This document shows positions 23,750 through 35,991 of a stretch of DNA of 64,000 nt, piece after piece. The DNA lies in assembly GCA_039545315.1 (NCBI GenBank), contig BCIM01000001.1:1337255-1401254 (forward strand). The letters run 5' to 3'. The notes under the pieces are model-generated. The model was not told the DNA's origin. It saw only the letters and a program-made list of their open reading frames with translations, and did not search any database. The translations under genes and the position numbers were made by a program. Source of the DNA: Kondoa malvinella (Eukaryota > Basidiomycota > Agaricostilbomycetes > Agaricostilbales > Kondoaceae). How positions within the stretch are numbered: the stretch's first letter is position 1; the number at the start of each line of letters is the position of its first letter.

Positions 23750-25396
23750 TCAACATTCTCCTCGGGCATAGCTCAGGATCAGCTGGTGCGCTATTGCAGA
23801 AGAAGGTGGAAGGCGCAATTCAGACTAAGCATGAAGTGAGCTACGACAGCTAAATGCTATGGACCAAGAACTCACATCAGGTAATTCAGCAGTTGATTGC
23901 CGAGGCTTTCCATCTTCGGCCATGTCGAACTTGCTCGTTTCATGTCGGGATAGGGTTGTACGCAGCTTCAGAGCATCTTGTACATATTCCCGGCTGACCC
24001 AGCGTGCGCTCTCGAGCTCATTGTCTGTAACATTGGATATTGTCACAAGGGTGTGACAGAGACATAAAGTGAAACATACCGAGATCAGTTCGGATTGTAC
24101 CCTCTTCTGCGGTGCAGACAGTCCCAAACATGAGTGAAGCCGGGTAAGGCCAAGGTTGCGAGCTGTGGTATTTGACATCTTTGACTCTGATACCGCTCTC
24201 TTCGTAGATCTCGCGGGCCTAAAAAATCAAAAGTCAGCTTAGAAGAGAGCTTCAGTTTAGTGAGCGCACGGTCGCCTCTTCTAGACTTTCTCCGCCCCTG
24301 AATCAAACATCAGACACAATCGAGAGGCTCAGGCGAAGGTCAAGCTTACTCGCAGAAACCAGCTAAGCAGCTGTAGAAGCCGGCCGGCCAGGATTTATTT
24401 CTGCCTAGTAGAATCTTATCTTCACTCCAATGCTTGATCAAAGTAATGATGACCGGGCTATCGAAAAGATGAGCATTGAAGCTACACCCAAAGCAATGTT
24501 TCCTACTCGGTACGAGGGTACTGAAAGTTGTGGACGCCTTTCTTTGAGATACAAGGTGGACTTCCTTCAGTACCGTTGCCTGGTAGACATCTCCTTTTCC
24601 AGCCTGCGAGGGTGCAGGTCAGACAGGTAACTTCATGCGACAACGCGGCTCACCAGCCCAAACAGATTGAGTTGCGCATCCGCAACCACTGCAAAACCTG
24701 TTGCGTGCGTTCCAGCTAGAAGTAGCCCGTGAGTAACGACAGACAAAGCTGTGACCAAACTCACTCTAACAAGCACTTGGCTTCCGCTACCACACCACTC
24801 GACTCTTGAGGAAATCGAGCAGACGCAGATCGCAAGTCAATCCATGAAGGAGCCTGATCTTTCAATAGCTCGAGCGCTCCATCCCGAAGTTGATCATTCT
24901 TGTTGCATTCAATAGCAAAGTAGGGTTCGCCTTCAGGTTCTCGAGACTTGTTGTTGCTCTCTGGTAGTAGTGGCTTGCCTGCTTCCTCCTTGATACCGAG
25001 AAAGACGATGACAGGTTTGGCATCTATTCCCGGACATAAGTCACGGATTGGCAGCCAGCATGAGATACGGACACACCTTCCTGTGCTAAAGTGAAGGAAG
25101 TCTCATCCTTGATATCTGCGAAAGGCGCTTCAGGCAACCAGCGAGACAGCTGATTAAATTTCAACGGAGCGAGCGAGACCATGTCATTGTTGCTGTTGTC
25201 CGATATAACCAAAGGCGAGTTGTTTAGGAATAATAGAAAGGAAGCATTCTTGTAACAGGCATTAATGAGTTGAGTCTGTCCAACCGAAAGGGCTGTCAGT
25301 TTGCCGGAATCACCAAAATATATTATAGCAACTTGCTTGAGGACGTAGCCAGCTGACTCTGTTCAAGAAGCTGCCCGAGTAGTAGTTGACGGTCAT
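23750..25396 (-). CDS. NPY1: NADH pyrophosphatase (Nudix hydrolase)
   Basis: The start was found upstream of an intron: ATG at 25394-25396 gives 'MTVNYYSGSFLNRVSWLRPQ', matching the conserved N-terminus of NPY1/NUDT12. After a 40-nt intron comes 'NACYKNASFLLFLNNSPLVI'. The Nudix box is spread over two exons: 'SWPAGFYSCLAGFCESGESL' joined to 'EEATAREIYEESGIRVK', that is GX5EX7REUXEESG. The 'YPRTDPVVI'-type block lies near 24430. The last exon 'SELRLPPSSAIAHQLILSYA' stops at 23750. The enzyme splits NADH or NAD-capped RNA to NMN(H) and AMP, often in peroxisomes; no SKL-like tail is visible (the end is GEC). It is convergent with the HECT gene, with only 26 bases between the stops. Confidence 0.9.
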
Positions 25397-25522
25397 CTGT
25401 TCAGTCTGTGTGCGATTGTAGGGCTGATAGCTCTGATGATCGATATGTACGTTGGGGAGTGAGTGCGGAGAATTCCAAATCCTCGAACTTCATCGTCATC
25501 TGCATGCAGTCACACCAAGCAT

Positions 25523-26706
25523 TCACAACCCGCCCTCTCGTACTTTCTCAGCTAGAGCCAGCGTCTCCTTCATCCCGAATCCTTCCAGTTTCACCGGACC
25601 CAAGTTGATGATGCTGTACCCTTGCTCATCATACGCCTTTCCAGCCGCAGGGTAGCCTAACCAAGAGCCAATCGTAGTGCTTAATGAAACTGGTGTGTAC
25701 CAAGGTTCAAATAAATAGGCTGATCGCTGATAGATTGGTCCAGAGACGCTTTGAGCTTGATCGTCTGGGCCGAAAGTACCGCGGTAGAGTTCGTGTGGTT
25801 GATAACGAGGCAAGAGAAAGTAACGAATAAAGTTGGCTCGTAGGCGAAGGATGAAAGGTATCAAGGTGTAGTAAATCGCAGGTGCTTTGGGCCAACCGAA
25901 AGCTTCTCGAACCCGATCTGGTAGCAGCACCATAGCTGACTGTCTCGCGTAGGGCCTAAGGAGAGCTGGAAGAGGCCGCAGTAGAAGAGCCAGCGTCGCT
26001 TCACCTGCTGCCGTGTTGCTGGGTGCAAACACCATATTCTCCGCTTCGTAAGCATCCGTCCATGCCTGCAATTCGCCTATCGTTTCCGGGATATCCCTGA
26101 TACCCATTCTACAGCCAAACTCGCGCCACCAGACGAACCTGGCTTGTCGTTCGAGCGCGGAAGGTTTCCGCCATTCGTATAATCTGCACAAGCGAATCGG
26201 CTCAAGGCAAAAGAGGCTTAGCGTGAAGAGCATGTCGTCGTTTGAAATCTTGGGTCCATGTCGCTGATGCAGCCAGTTGATTCTGTTGATAGACTTGAGC
26301 GGAAGCAGTACGAATGAGGGAGTCGGTCTGACCTTGCGACTGCGGTAGAGCCTCTCTCAGAATCCAAGCCATGCACCAAAACCTCCGTTAATAGGACTAC
26401 AGTATCTTCCGCTCTTTTGCCAACGCATGTAGGCGAGCTCAGCTGACCTGTTGCAGCGAGCAACTTTGAAATGGTCGGTATAGCATAGGTTTGGAACAAG
26501 GCCATAGAGAGCGAGAGGGTGATAAGAAAGGGATGCTCAAAGTAGTGGCCGGCGCGGACTATCTCTACAGCTTCGATGTACGAGAGAGTGTCTTTTTTGC
26601 TGGCCCATCTCTTCTCGAGAGCTTGCAGTCGCTTGAATCGTAGGGTTTGTACGATGCCGAGATAGCCTGCGACTAACAGGAGAGCAGCAAACCAGAGAGA
26701 AGACAT
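25523..26706 (-). CDS. ER-bound oxygenase, mpaB / DUF2236 family
   Basis: ATG at 26704-26706 opens with a hydrophobic N-terminal anchor ('MSSLWFAALLLVAGYLGIVQ'), then 'EIVRAGHYFEHPFLITLSLS'. After a split middle the large exon reads 'RQARFVWWREFGCRMGIRDI', 'LQAWTDAYEAENMVFAPSNT' and 'LGYPAAGKAYDEQGYSIINL'. This matches fungal mpaB-type proteins (latex-clearing / rubber-oxygenase fold, heme-binding), where MpaB is an ER enzyme that cleaves a prenyl chain in mycophenolate biosynthesis. The substrate here is unknown and no biosynthetic core enzyme lies nearby, so a role in a secondary-metabolite cluster is not supported. The frame ends 'KVREGGL' at 25523. Confidence 0.82.
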
Positions 26707-26932
26707 AGTTGATGTTGATGCTTCAGCTTCAGGTCTTTCTATCGCTGCGGATGCCGCGCGTCGCTATAAAGTCCAGCTTATACTCGTTCTGCCGGTATTC
26801 AAGAAGCACGTGCAACTCTAGGAAACGTGTGCAGCCTCATGGCCAACATGCGACAAGGGCAGTCTACCGTGCAGAAGTGTCTGTCCAAATAGTCGTCCAA
26901 TCTGTTACTCTGCTCGAACCGTAGCCAGCTCT

Positions 26933-26978
<46 letters not shown>

Positions 26979-27294
26979 ACTCGTTAACGTTTCAGAATGC
27001 GCCTTCTGTATCCAATCATCCTTATACCTGGCCAAGCCCAGATTCTGAACAGGGTCTGCGAGTGGTCTTCTTGGTATCGTGCGATTGTTCGGTGACTGGA
27101 CACTCTCATCACATGCACGATGTCACCTTTGGTCAAGCGGAATCCTCCTTCGCGGTGTCATGTCTCGTACATCGAACGCGTTCTTGACGACAGCCCAGCA
27201 GTAGGCAGCTTCTCAGCTTCTTCTTTCACCTCTTACTCTGCCCCTTCATCATCTTGACTATACTCCATTCCTAACCAGGCATCTTACACATCAA
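26707..27294. other. Intergenic, 588 bases
   Basis: Divergent upstream regions of the mpaB-type gene and a small secreted-protein gene. Apart from the CTA microsatellite I see no gene in it. Confidence 0.55.
26933..26978. repeat. (CTA)15 microsatellite
   Basis: About fifteen uninterrupted CTA units (TAG on the other strand). It lies between two divergent genes and is not part of either supported reading frame. Confidence 0.95.
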
Positions 27295-27939
27295 ATGTTA
27301 CTACAAAACATACTCCTGCTTTCCTTCGCTTGCGTCGCGCGTGCTTTGCATATAGAGCACTTCAAAGGCTCGGACTGTACTGGGTAGGTCGAGTATCGCG
27401 CATCGCTTGCAGCTCTTAATTTTATCCATCCTTATAGAGAAGCTGGCTCCGAAGCACCCATCACCCTTAATCCGGGTGATATTGTCTCCACTGGTCCTGC
27501 TCAAAATCAATACTATGCAAGCTTTCGCGTGCATGCCACAGTGCGCAGACACGATTATGACTGTTATCTGACAGAGATTGACTGCTGCATCAGATGCCAG
27601 ACAGGATTTCAGTGACTGCATACTCGTATGATACAGCGAATTGCAATGGAGCAGGCTTGCCCGGGGGTATCTTGATTGAGGCGGAGGTAAAGGACTTGGT
27701 AAGTGCTCGGTCAACCAAAGGACGAAGCAATCCCACTCATGCACGATAGCCAAACAATGGCTGCGTCGATGCGCATATACCTGGGTAGATCTCAGCTTGA
27801 CTTTGCTTCAATCTCGACTGATGTGATTCTAGGTGTGCTATCAATCAACTGGCGTACGTCTCATTTCCCCCCTTTACAGGTGGCTGCTAACCCATCTGCA
27901 GTCTCGGAAAGTGGTGATGAGTCTGTGCATGGCGTATAA
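27295..27939 (+). CDS. Small secreted protein of unknown function
   Basis: ATG at 27295 gives a clear signal peptide, 'MLLQNILLLSFACVARA', with likely cleavage before 'LHIEHFKGSDCTG'. Later exons give 'EAGSEAPITLNPGDIVSTGP', 'YYASFRVHAT', 'MPDRISVTAYSYDTANCNGA' and 'LPGGILIEAEVKDL', then a Cys-containing 'VCYQSTG' and a Ser/Glu-rich end 'SAVSESGDESVHGV' stopping at 27937-27939. The mature protein would be about 120 residues with few Cys. The final intron would be only 26 nt if this end is right, so the 3' end is uncertain. Function unknown; small size and a signal peptide are compatible with an extracellular effector or wall protein (inference). Confidence 0.6.
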
Positions 27940-28876
27940 TCGCATGTATTAGCCTTGAGCTCTTTTGTTGTGATCAAACACGTTGAAATTATCTGTCCTC
28001 GCGGCACACTGGTCATAGTACGAGGTGAACAGGAGGGGGAGGCAGCTGATCGCATGTCGTGTTTCAAGTGACTCGAGCTCTAAGAAAGATTCGAACACAT
28101 AGTGCGGATACAAATGAAGGCCGAAATGGTTGAGAGCGGTGTGGGCTGGTCAACTATGGGATGCATGAGAAAAGCTGTACGCGGTACGGTACAGTAGCTC
28201 ACGCAACAGACGCGACCATCCACTTTGGTTTGCCAGGTCCTTATGAGAAGATGTAATCGCAAGGTCTCATGCAGCAGGTCGTCTAGGAGCAGCGCTGCTA
28301 CATATCCTGTGTGCTGAGTGGAAGCTGTACAAGACGCATTTCCAATATTGTCCGGGCAAAGAGTATCATTACAGCCGATTCTGGAATCTGAGGCATGTCC
28401 ATGTCTATAATGCTTCCCAAGACGTCTGATCTGTTGCATTCTGTTGGACCATGTATAGCAGAAGGGCCGGCTGTCGAGCTTGAGATAGATCATCAAGACA
28501 ATTGAGAAACGTCGAATCGAGTCGGAACCGGTACAGGGTGAAAAGGAAGCTGGTAAGGAAGTGAGACACTTCAGGGCGGAGGAGTATCGTATTCCACATG
28601 TATGCGAAGCGCATCTCCTTCTTGAGGTTCACAGTAGTCCTATTGGGATGCTTCTATCAGCAAGACGACACCCCGATCAGTGAGTGCACATACCTGCAGG
28701 AATTGCCTGTCGGCTGCACTGTACTCCGAACGCAACATGTTGAACCGGATCGTACGACTCTTGCCTGTGGCCCGCCTTAGAAACCCAATGCTGGCGGCAA
28801 GCTGGCTTGGCGACAAGGTTGAGCGCTCCAATGCAATACGGGACAAATTTGGACCGATGAACGCAAGGGAATTCCA
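27940..28876. other. Intergenic, 937 bases
   Basis: Several overlapping frames of 60-140 codons exist on both strands, but none shows a family motif, coherent splice structure or typical composition. I report no gene. Confidence 0.45.
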
Positions 28877-29894
28877 TCACAAGCTTCCTTGACAGAATTG
28901 AGCTTTTCTTAGCGCTGGGAGTTGCTTGAGGTAGTCGAATTGCGCGACTGGGAACTCGTCGACCTGGAAACAGCCGGATAGCTCCAGCTCGAGCCATTCG
29001 GAAGCGCAGCCATTCTCCCGCACAGCCTCAATGAAGCTATCTGCCCTCAGGCCCTGCATGCTGTCTAACTTCACATAGCGAAGCCTTGGCGAAAGAGCTG
29101 AGTTGAGACGAAAGAAGAGTTCCGCATTTATCTGGCAAGCCAATGTTTGGAAATGTTCGACGTCAGAGAGTGAAGCATGTGTGCTGGCAGCTATCAGTGT
29201 AACGGTGAGCGACATCAGTCGTCACTCACTATGCCTGCCAACCATGGTCATCAAACTCATATCCTGCGACGACCAATCGCTTGATTCCAGAGACCTTAGA
29301 GATTTGGTGTATGCTGCCCAGATCAACGCTTTCGAGGTTCTCAGGTAATCCATCCGGAGGCCTTATGTTGTCGACTGAAAAAATTTGCAGGTGTTTCAGG
29401 TTCATAATAGCTTGAGCGGTGTGCTTCCTCGCAGTTTTCAGGAAGAATTCAAGATAAAGATATCGGATACGGGATGCCATTTCCAAAATATACGGCACAG
29501 GCGCTAGCGAGTAAGAGAGATCGTCGCTTTCCATAGTATCCAGGTCATTGTGGTCGACCAGAAGAGAAAAGTTTCTGATGTGCTTTGCGAGGTCCGGACG
29601 ACGAATCAGGCGCAGTAGGAGGAGTGGTAGATGAGCCGCGCGAGTGATGACAACCTGATGATGTAGTGCTTTGCCGTGCATCGCATTGTGAAGCAATTTT
29701 GAGACCGTCAGCGCGCTGAAAGCAGTCATTCTGTCTGCCTCAACGTCTTCTTTGTCCAAGTGCAAGAAAATGCTATGCAAACAGAGGTCAGTCGAGCATA
29801 GTGCGTTGACCAGCGAAAGCTAGCTCTCTCATAGCTCGACGCTGAGAGCAGGCGACCGCCGCTCGCCCTGTGTCTCTACAGCGGCGGCCTCCAT
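28877..29894 (-). CDS. F-box / leucine-rich-repeat-like protein
   Basis: Two main exons: 29229-29778 and about 28877-29215. The first begins with an F-box-like helix 'IFLHLDKEDVEADRMTAF' followed by 'SALTVSKLLHNAMHGKAL', then leucine-rich stretches ('HLPLLLLRLIRRPDLAKHI', 'IMNLKHLQIFSVDNIRPPD', 'LPENLESVDLGSIHQISKV'). The second continues 'ALSPRLRYVKLDSMQGL' and 'WLELELSGCFQVDEFPV'. A short first exon may start at ATG 29892-29894 ('MEAAAVETQGERR'), but the exact donor is not clear. Such proteins usually act as substrate adaptors for SCF ubiquitin ligases; basidiomycetes carry many rapidly diverging ones. The call is by pattern only. Confidence 0.55.
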
Positions 29895-30062
29895 ATTGCG
29901 TACTCTATATCGCTTTCAAGCCAGTCTATGCGATGCAGCCTCAGTTGAAGTCGAGGCGGCGGGTCCTTGGTCGTTTTCGTGTGAAAGGAGCATTGCAATG
30001 CACTCGTTACTCCTTACCCTGGCGTCAACAGCTACTGGTACAATGATGGAATGTTACAAGAC

Positions 30063-31344
30063 CTAGACAATGGTATATTCGCATGACACGTCAGTCGCCA
30101 GGCTATCTTGCGAACTGAATGGCTGCAAATCAAGCCGCTGAGGCGACGGGTTATGCTTGACGGGATCCACATACAGCCCTATCACAACATCAGACCAGCG
30201 CATAACAGAGCAATGAAACCCACCTTCTATTGCGCCCGTCCTCCTGCTCATAGAGATAAAGTACTCGCCCTCGATCGTCAGAGAAGGGGGCACGTCGCCT
30301 ATGAAGGCCTTCTCCTTCCACCTCATTAGAACATAGCCAAACATCCCGCTATTGTAGCCGTTCTCCTTGATTGCTTCTGGGTCAACGCCGCTGAACGAGG
30401 ATAGCTGAGCCCAGTATTTCTGATCGAGTTTTCGTAGCTTTGATCGCTCTTCAGCCGTCATGACTGTCCGCGGTTCTCGAAACAGCGAGTGATGGCCTTT
30501 GTCTGCATGAGCTATGCCACAGCTGAGCCGAATGTACTCACGACCGATAATTTCTCCGTCAAAGTATGTCAAGATCTGCATATCGCCTTGCTTCTTTGTG
30601 CGAGCACTCATAAAGCCATCCATCTTGCCTTTCTGCCAATTCACATTCCGCACAAACACCCTTACACTCCATTCTTCGACTTTTTTCGGCGATATACTGA
30701 TGCTCTCGTCCCGCACTGCTTCTCTTCTGCCCAGTAGCGTACTCTGCTCTCTTTCCCAATTCCTGGTGAGTTGCTGGACAGCTTGCCGATCGCTGAGATC
30801 AGGTCGAGGTCGAAGCGTGTAAGGCCTGGTAGCTGTATTGAGCACTTCGCCTGGCCGCAGTGGACTGACAGCTTGAGGATGAGATAGTAATACTCGATAG
30901 AGCGGATGCTGATTCGGCGGTGCTTCCTCAGAACGGGTGAGCCGCACGTCAGAGGGATGCAGAAGCGCATTTATTGCATTTGATATCGAGAATGGCGGAG
31001 GCGAAGAATGCACAGTCTGAAAGATCTGCTTGCCCGAGAAAGCAGTCCCTGGAGCAAGGTAGGAGGTAGAAGCAATTGGTCTCGGCGAAAGGGAGGTGTT
31101 TGCGGCAGGTTCAGGTCGAGGAGGGCTTGCTGCTCTGCTTGTAGATGCTCGCGGTACTGCTGGAGGCAAAGAGAGCAAGTCGTCCAGATCATCTTTGCTG
31201 TCCTGCGCCTTGCGAATCAGGAAATGTCGATAACATAACACAGTGCGATGCACGAACAAGGCAGTCTAGGAGGGACAGAGGCTCTGTCGATGTGGTATCA
31301 TAGCTCTGGGTAATTGTATTGTTAGCGGCGTTCGCAGCAGGCAT
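30063..31344 (-). CDS. GID4/VID24-like protein
   Basis: A spliced start at ATG 31342-31344 ('MPAANAANTITQSYDTTSTE') joins, through a GTTCGT intron, to 'AQDSKDDLDDLLSLPPA'. A Pro/Ser-rich region is followed by the beta-barrel-like domain: 'EEWSVRVFVRNVNWQKGKMD', 'ILTYFDGEII', then after an intron 'DKGHHSLFREPRTVMTAEE', 'YVLMRWKEKAFIGDVP', 'GEYFISMSRRTGAIEG' and after another intron 'LYVDPVKHNPSPQRLDLQP'. These line up with the VID24/GID4 order (TxFxGEII, HW, MRWKE, GxxxGxYY). GID4 recognises Pro/N-degrons for the GID/CTLH ubiquitin ligase. The N-terminal barrel strands are weaker than in Vid24 itself, so a divergent paralogue (GID10-like) is possible. Stop at 30063-30065. Confidence 0.78.
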
Positions 31345-31420
31345 CAGGTATCTTTACAACGAGGTCTTGACCGTTTGAAAGCAACAAAATGACGCATGAC
31401 AGCAAGTTATGACATTGCCT

Positions 31421-33326
31421 CTAGAAGCGCTGCTTAAAGCCCGGAAGAGTCCACAGATACGCATGTTCCCAATCTCCTACATCCCGCCTCATTCTAGCCT
31501 TGGTGAAAGCACTCGGTTGATCAAAGAACCAGAATGCCTGCTCTTGATAGTCGGGCATGTTCTTCATCATAAAAGCCTTGTAAGCACCATCTGGATCGCC
31601 ATAGACTGCAGAAATGGCTGCTAGGTGTGGTATCAGCTCTGTTACAGATTCGCCATTTGGATCTCGCTTCATGATGTAGTTGGCAGCTGTCTGGATTGTA
31701 CCATTGTTCGAGGAGGGATATGACCAAAAGTCCATTCCAAGAGTATGACCGAGCTTGGCATTGGTGATTATCGCTTCCAGGTTGAAGCAGGAATAATGAT
31801 AAGGTCGAGTTCTCGCTAGCTCTCTAGGCTGCGGCAAGGGTTAGATGGGAGCGGAAGGATGAACAGAATTTACTAACCTGACTACCATCGTCCGCTATCT
31901 GATCTTTGAAAGCGCCATCAAAGTACGCCTGTAGAGCTTTCTTTGCGCCGTCCATATCGCCGACTATCATCTTCAGTGAGGCGAACTGATTATAGTAGAA
32001 CGAGCCATGATTACTGCTCTGCGTCAGTCGGATGGCAAGCAATTCTGAAAAATACTCACTTGGGTGCTTGAGAAGCCTTCTTGCCCTGCGCACTGGTGGA
32101 CAACCATTCCAAATACTTGTTGGCCCAATCTACGATGACCTTATCGTATTCTTGAGTCCATTCAGGTGCCTTTGTATATCTCAAGATCTGTAATGACTAC
32201 TCAGCCAAAGTACAAAGCTCCATCGATAGCCTACCTGAACTGCATTCGCAACTTTGACGATTGACCTGAAATCCAATACGCCCATGAACGAGCCCGTCGT
32301 CTTTCCTTTCCCTCTCACAATCTGCGCATAGTCTAGTCGAGGGTAGACTGATAGTTCCGGATGACCAAACATGGTATACAGCTGTTCCGACGCTGTTTTG
32401 GCATAGATAGCCGATCCGTTCAGAGCATACGCTACCGAGTTGCTGAGGGAAGAGATTGCGGTATAACCAACGTAAGCGCCTGTTTCGAGCGTGCGCACAT
32501 CCGGATTCACTTGTCCATCGCGAGTCATATAGTTGCATTGATACCATGCTGTTATGATGGCTTAGCAAGGCGAATGCGTCAGTAGTGGTTCTACTTACTA
32601 GCGCTATCCGGTAAGCCAAGCTCGGGCGCCATGCAGGTCGACTTGTTGGCCTTTGAAGCGAGGCCTCGTTTGGTTTTGCTATTTTTGCAATAGCACTTCT
32701 TGCTTTCCTTTGCGAAAGTCGCGAAAGCACGTGGTGTAGAACTAGAGCTTGGTAAAGCGCTCGTACTTGATTCCATGTTGCTGCCAGTACCGCCTGAGGG
32801 TTTGAAGTTGGAAGAGGAGGACTGTTTCGCTGACTTGACGCTTGAGGATGGAGAGGCGAGAGCTTCGGAGACACCTGCTATTGCTCGACCGTTCGTATTC
32901 CAGTCGCACGTCGAGCAGTCTGGCCAGTGACTATCACCAGACGTCAGCTCATTCGCGCGGAGTGATACGATATGCTCACTAGGGTGCCCAAGATAGGTAG
33001 TCTCTGGAATCACCGCTCGGAGCACGAATCTTGCCCTTTGTCACAGCTATGCCAAATCTTCAGCTTTCGTCTCGTCAAGAGGGAAAGATGGCTTACACCA
33101 GGGACCGCCTTGAGCGCTGCTACTAGCATCTGCCAAGATGCCTAGCTTAGCTGCATTGACAGAAGGATCCGCTTGCTGGGCTGCAGCCATGAGATAGTTT
33201 GGGTCGATCCAGTCGTTGCCCGCTATGTAATCGCTTGAGCACAAATAGCAGATATCGGGGAGTTTGCTAACCTAATACGAGTACACATTGGACGGCCAGC
33301 GCCCAGTAGATAGTAATGGCCAGCAT
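31421..33326 (-). CDS. Secreted polysaccharide lyase, alginate-lyase (alpha/alpha) fold
   Basis: The start was placed at 33324-33326, which gives a signal peptide 'MLAITIYWALAVQCVLVLA' joined by an intron to 'GNDWIDPNYLMAAAQQ'. Next come 'GKIRAPSGDSRDYLSWAPYH' and 'WPDCSTC', typical of the PF05426 alginate-lyase fold. A Ser/Pro-rich insert precedes 'DVRTLETGAYVGYTAISSLS'. The catalytic-type motif 'SSNHGSFYYNQFASLK' lies across a splice near 32020, and 'RTRPYHYSCFNLEAI' follows. The C-terminus is 'LWTLPGFKQRF', stop at 31421. The family cleaves uronate-containing polysaccharides by beta-elimination; fungal members include glucuronan lyases (PL38). The substrate is inferred, not shown. About six introns. 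Confidence 0.85.
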
Positions 33327-34037
33327 CTTTAATCAGCGCAGCTGCTCGTTCGCAGCAAGAATCAGCATAACAAGTTGATAAGTAGCATGCCAGTCCGAAA
33401 CAAAATGCTGGGGAGTTGGAACAGCTGAGTAGCTTCGGAGTTTTGTACATAGACTTTGATTTAAGCCAGATGCATTCATAACAAGGCTATAGAATGAGCA
33501 GGCTGAACGCGCTAGAGGCAAGGTCCGCGAAGTCAAGAACGTGATAGATCGTTCTTCACGCCAAAGCCAGACATGCTAAGGCAGCCATGCAACGCTGGGG
33601 CTTTCGACTTGAAATGTACAAGCCGCATAGACATGAGACCAGTAATTGGTCTGGAAAAGGACCGCAGTACGACAAGCTTGCAACTGTATCCAGCCAAATG
33701 AGAGCACACGCCCGCAGGCTGGTCTGATGCTGCTGCACCACGTCTTGAAAGTTTTCTCGAGTCAGAACGTTCTCTTGTCACGGCCATGTTCTCCTTCCTT
33801 TCGCAGCTGCTTCTCTGCTGCTGCATTTTATCATTGCGCGATGCTTGTAACATTGATGGCCCCGAACTAGTGGCCGAAGCAAATAAAGAGACACTCCGAG
33901 TCGGCTAATTCGTACAATTTCGTCCCTTGTCATCCACTCTTCTCTGTTCTCGAGCTATCCTCTGCTTCATTTTCATCGCACAGGTCTGGAATCGCCGCGC
34001 CGTCCTCCCCTGCAAACTTGTTCTGTGCTTTACGATC
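33327..34037. other. Intergenic, 711 bases
   Basis: Shared upstream region of the divergent lyase and oxalate decarboxylase genes, both secreted. I see no gene or repeat; the length leaves room for joint regulation. Confidence 0.5.
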
Positions 34038-35991
34038 ATGAAGCCCCGCACTTTCTTGCTCTCCGCATGTCTAGCTGTATGCCTCGAGGCTTCACCACTC
34101 CCCTATGCTGGCCAGGCAGTGCTGTCGCCTGATATGTTGATGCAAGAACCTGGACGCTCAGCAAGCCGTGATCCTAATCCAAGGTAAGCACCAGCTGCAG
34201 TAAGATAGCCAGATACTGATCATGTCTTGCAGTTACTTTGACAAATACAACCAGAAGGTCCGTAAGCCAGGTGATGAGGGTCAATCATGCTGAATTCCGC
34301 TGACAGGGATACAAGCCTGAGCCCATTCGAGGCGATCGAGGCTACAACGAGATTGCCAATGCCTCAAACATCTGGCTAGACAAACAGAACCCTGATATAC
34401 TCGCACCACCTTCTACTGACGTCGGGAAAGTCGCCAACGCGAAATGGCCTTTCTCTGTGTGCTGTTTTCTGCTTGACCTGCTGTTTTTCTTTCTGATCTC
34501 GACTCTATAGCTATCACACAACCGCTTAGAGTCAGGCGGCTGGGCGCGCGAACAGAATATCAAGGTCCTGCCATCGGCCACGCAGATTGCCGGAGTAAGC
34601 AACTCGGATGACAGCTGTTGCGTTTGCTCATGTCAGTCTTTTGCACTATCTTAGGTCAATATGCGCTTGAAACCAGGTTAGCAGCCTTGTTAATAGCCTT
34701 GTCGACCGTTGAGCTGACAGTCTGTGCAGGCGCTTACCGGGAGCTGCACTGGCACCTTGTCGCAGAATGGGCATACATGCTCAAAGGCAGCGCTACCATC
34801 TCTGTAGTCAACACTGATCCGCAAGGCCAGAACTTCATGTGGGTCTGAAACTCAATCTTTTTCATTGTCATCTCATGTTCCTGCTTGCGACTGATTTAGT
34901 GCTGATGTAGTAGAAGGAGGGCTTTGGTACTTCCCAGCTGGTATCGTAAGTTTTGGAACACAATCAGATCCTTTCTGACGGTAGAGTATAGCCACACAGC
35001 ATCCAGTACGGTAATCTGACTCGGCTGGAAATGCGCTGATCTGGCTACAGAGCGAATGATCCCGACATTGGCTGCGAGTTCTTGCTGGTCTTTGACGGCA
35101 TGTTGAACCTGCTTTTGCTTTTTTGTCCTGCTGATCTTCGTGCGCTAGACGGCAACTTCAGTGAGGACGACACTTTCTTGGTGTCTGATTGGACAGCGCA
35201 TGTTCCCAAGGTTCGTCTCGCTGATGTAAAAGTTGCTCACCTGATTCTGTCTGTCTATAGAGTGTATTGAACAAAAATTTCGGCTTTGAAGAAAATAGTA
35301 CTGTTTTCGACAATCTGCCCGCTGATCAATTATGTGCGTGCTGATGCTCTGGTGGAAGCGTCGACTGAGTGTCTCGTAGACATCTTCAACGCCGACGATC
35401 CTGGCCCAGCTGAAGGCCAAGACAACCCTACAGCTCCAGGAGGCAAGACCATCGATGACTACGTATACAGGCTAAACGAAGTCGAAGCTACCAAGCTGGC
35501 AGGCGGAAGCATCAAGACGGCTGACAGCACCAACTTTAAGATTTCAAAGACTATCGCAGCTGCCGAGATTGAAATCATGCCTGGAGGCATGCGAGAGTTA
35601 CACTGGCATCCCAATAGCGACGAGTGGGACTACTTCATAAGTGGTGAATATCGCGCTGGTCAGCTGCTCTGCCTCGTTTACCTTTCTCGGATCTAATGAC
35701 AACGTGTCGACTACAGGCATGTTCGCTTCGAACAAAAATACCAGGACATTCAACTTCCAGGCAGGAGATATTGGATATATCCCAGCTCAGTTCGGCCACT
35801 ATCTGGAGTGCATCTCCAAAGAGCCTTGCAAATACCTCGAAATCTTCAAAGCCGCCGAAATCCAAGACTTGTCTCTCGCTCAATGGATGGCCTTGACACC
35901 AACTCACATCATCAAAGACACGCTCAGAGTTGATCCAAAGTTCATTCGAGGTTTCAACAAGGAGAAGCAGTTTGTGGTGCCGCCTGTTTGA
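34038..35991 (+). CDS. Oxalate decarboxylase, secreted bicupin
   Basis: ATG 34038 opens with a signal peptide 'MKPRTFLLSACLAVCLEASP'. Many small exons follow. Each cupin carries the manganese motif: 'YRELHWHLVAEWAYMLKG' in the first and 'MRELHWHPNSDEWDYFIS' in the second, with 'GDIGYIPAQFGHYLEC' supplying the last His. The active-site lid reads 'DGNFSEDDTFLVSDW', so the catalytic Glu of the SEN(S/T) lid is kept although the last two residues differ. The enzyme turns oxalate into formate and CO2 and raises external pH. Two exon-intron segments were read around 'ADVVEGGLWYFPAGI' (34901-35000); a dead copy of that piece sits at 37354. Stop 35989-35991. Confidence 0.93.

Noticed and set aside
26799..27035. 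Minus ORF with a long valine run
   Set aside because: The Val run is the translated (CTA) microsatellite; not a protein feature.
29103..29348. Plus-strand ORF over the F-box-like gene
   Set aside because: No motif; the minus frames show ordered Leu-rich segments and are preferred.
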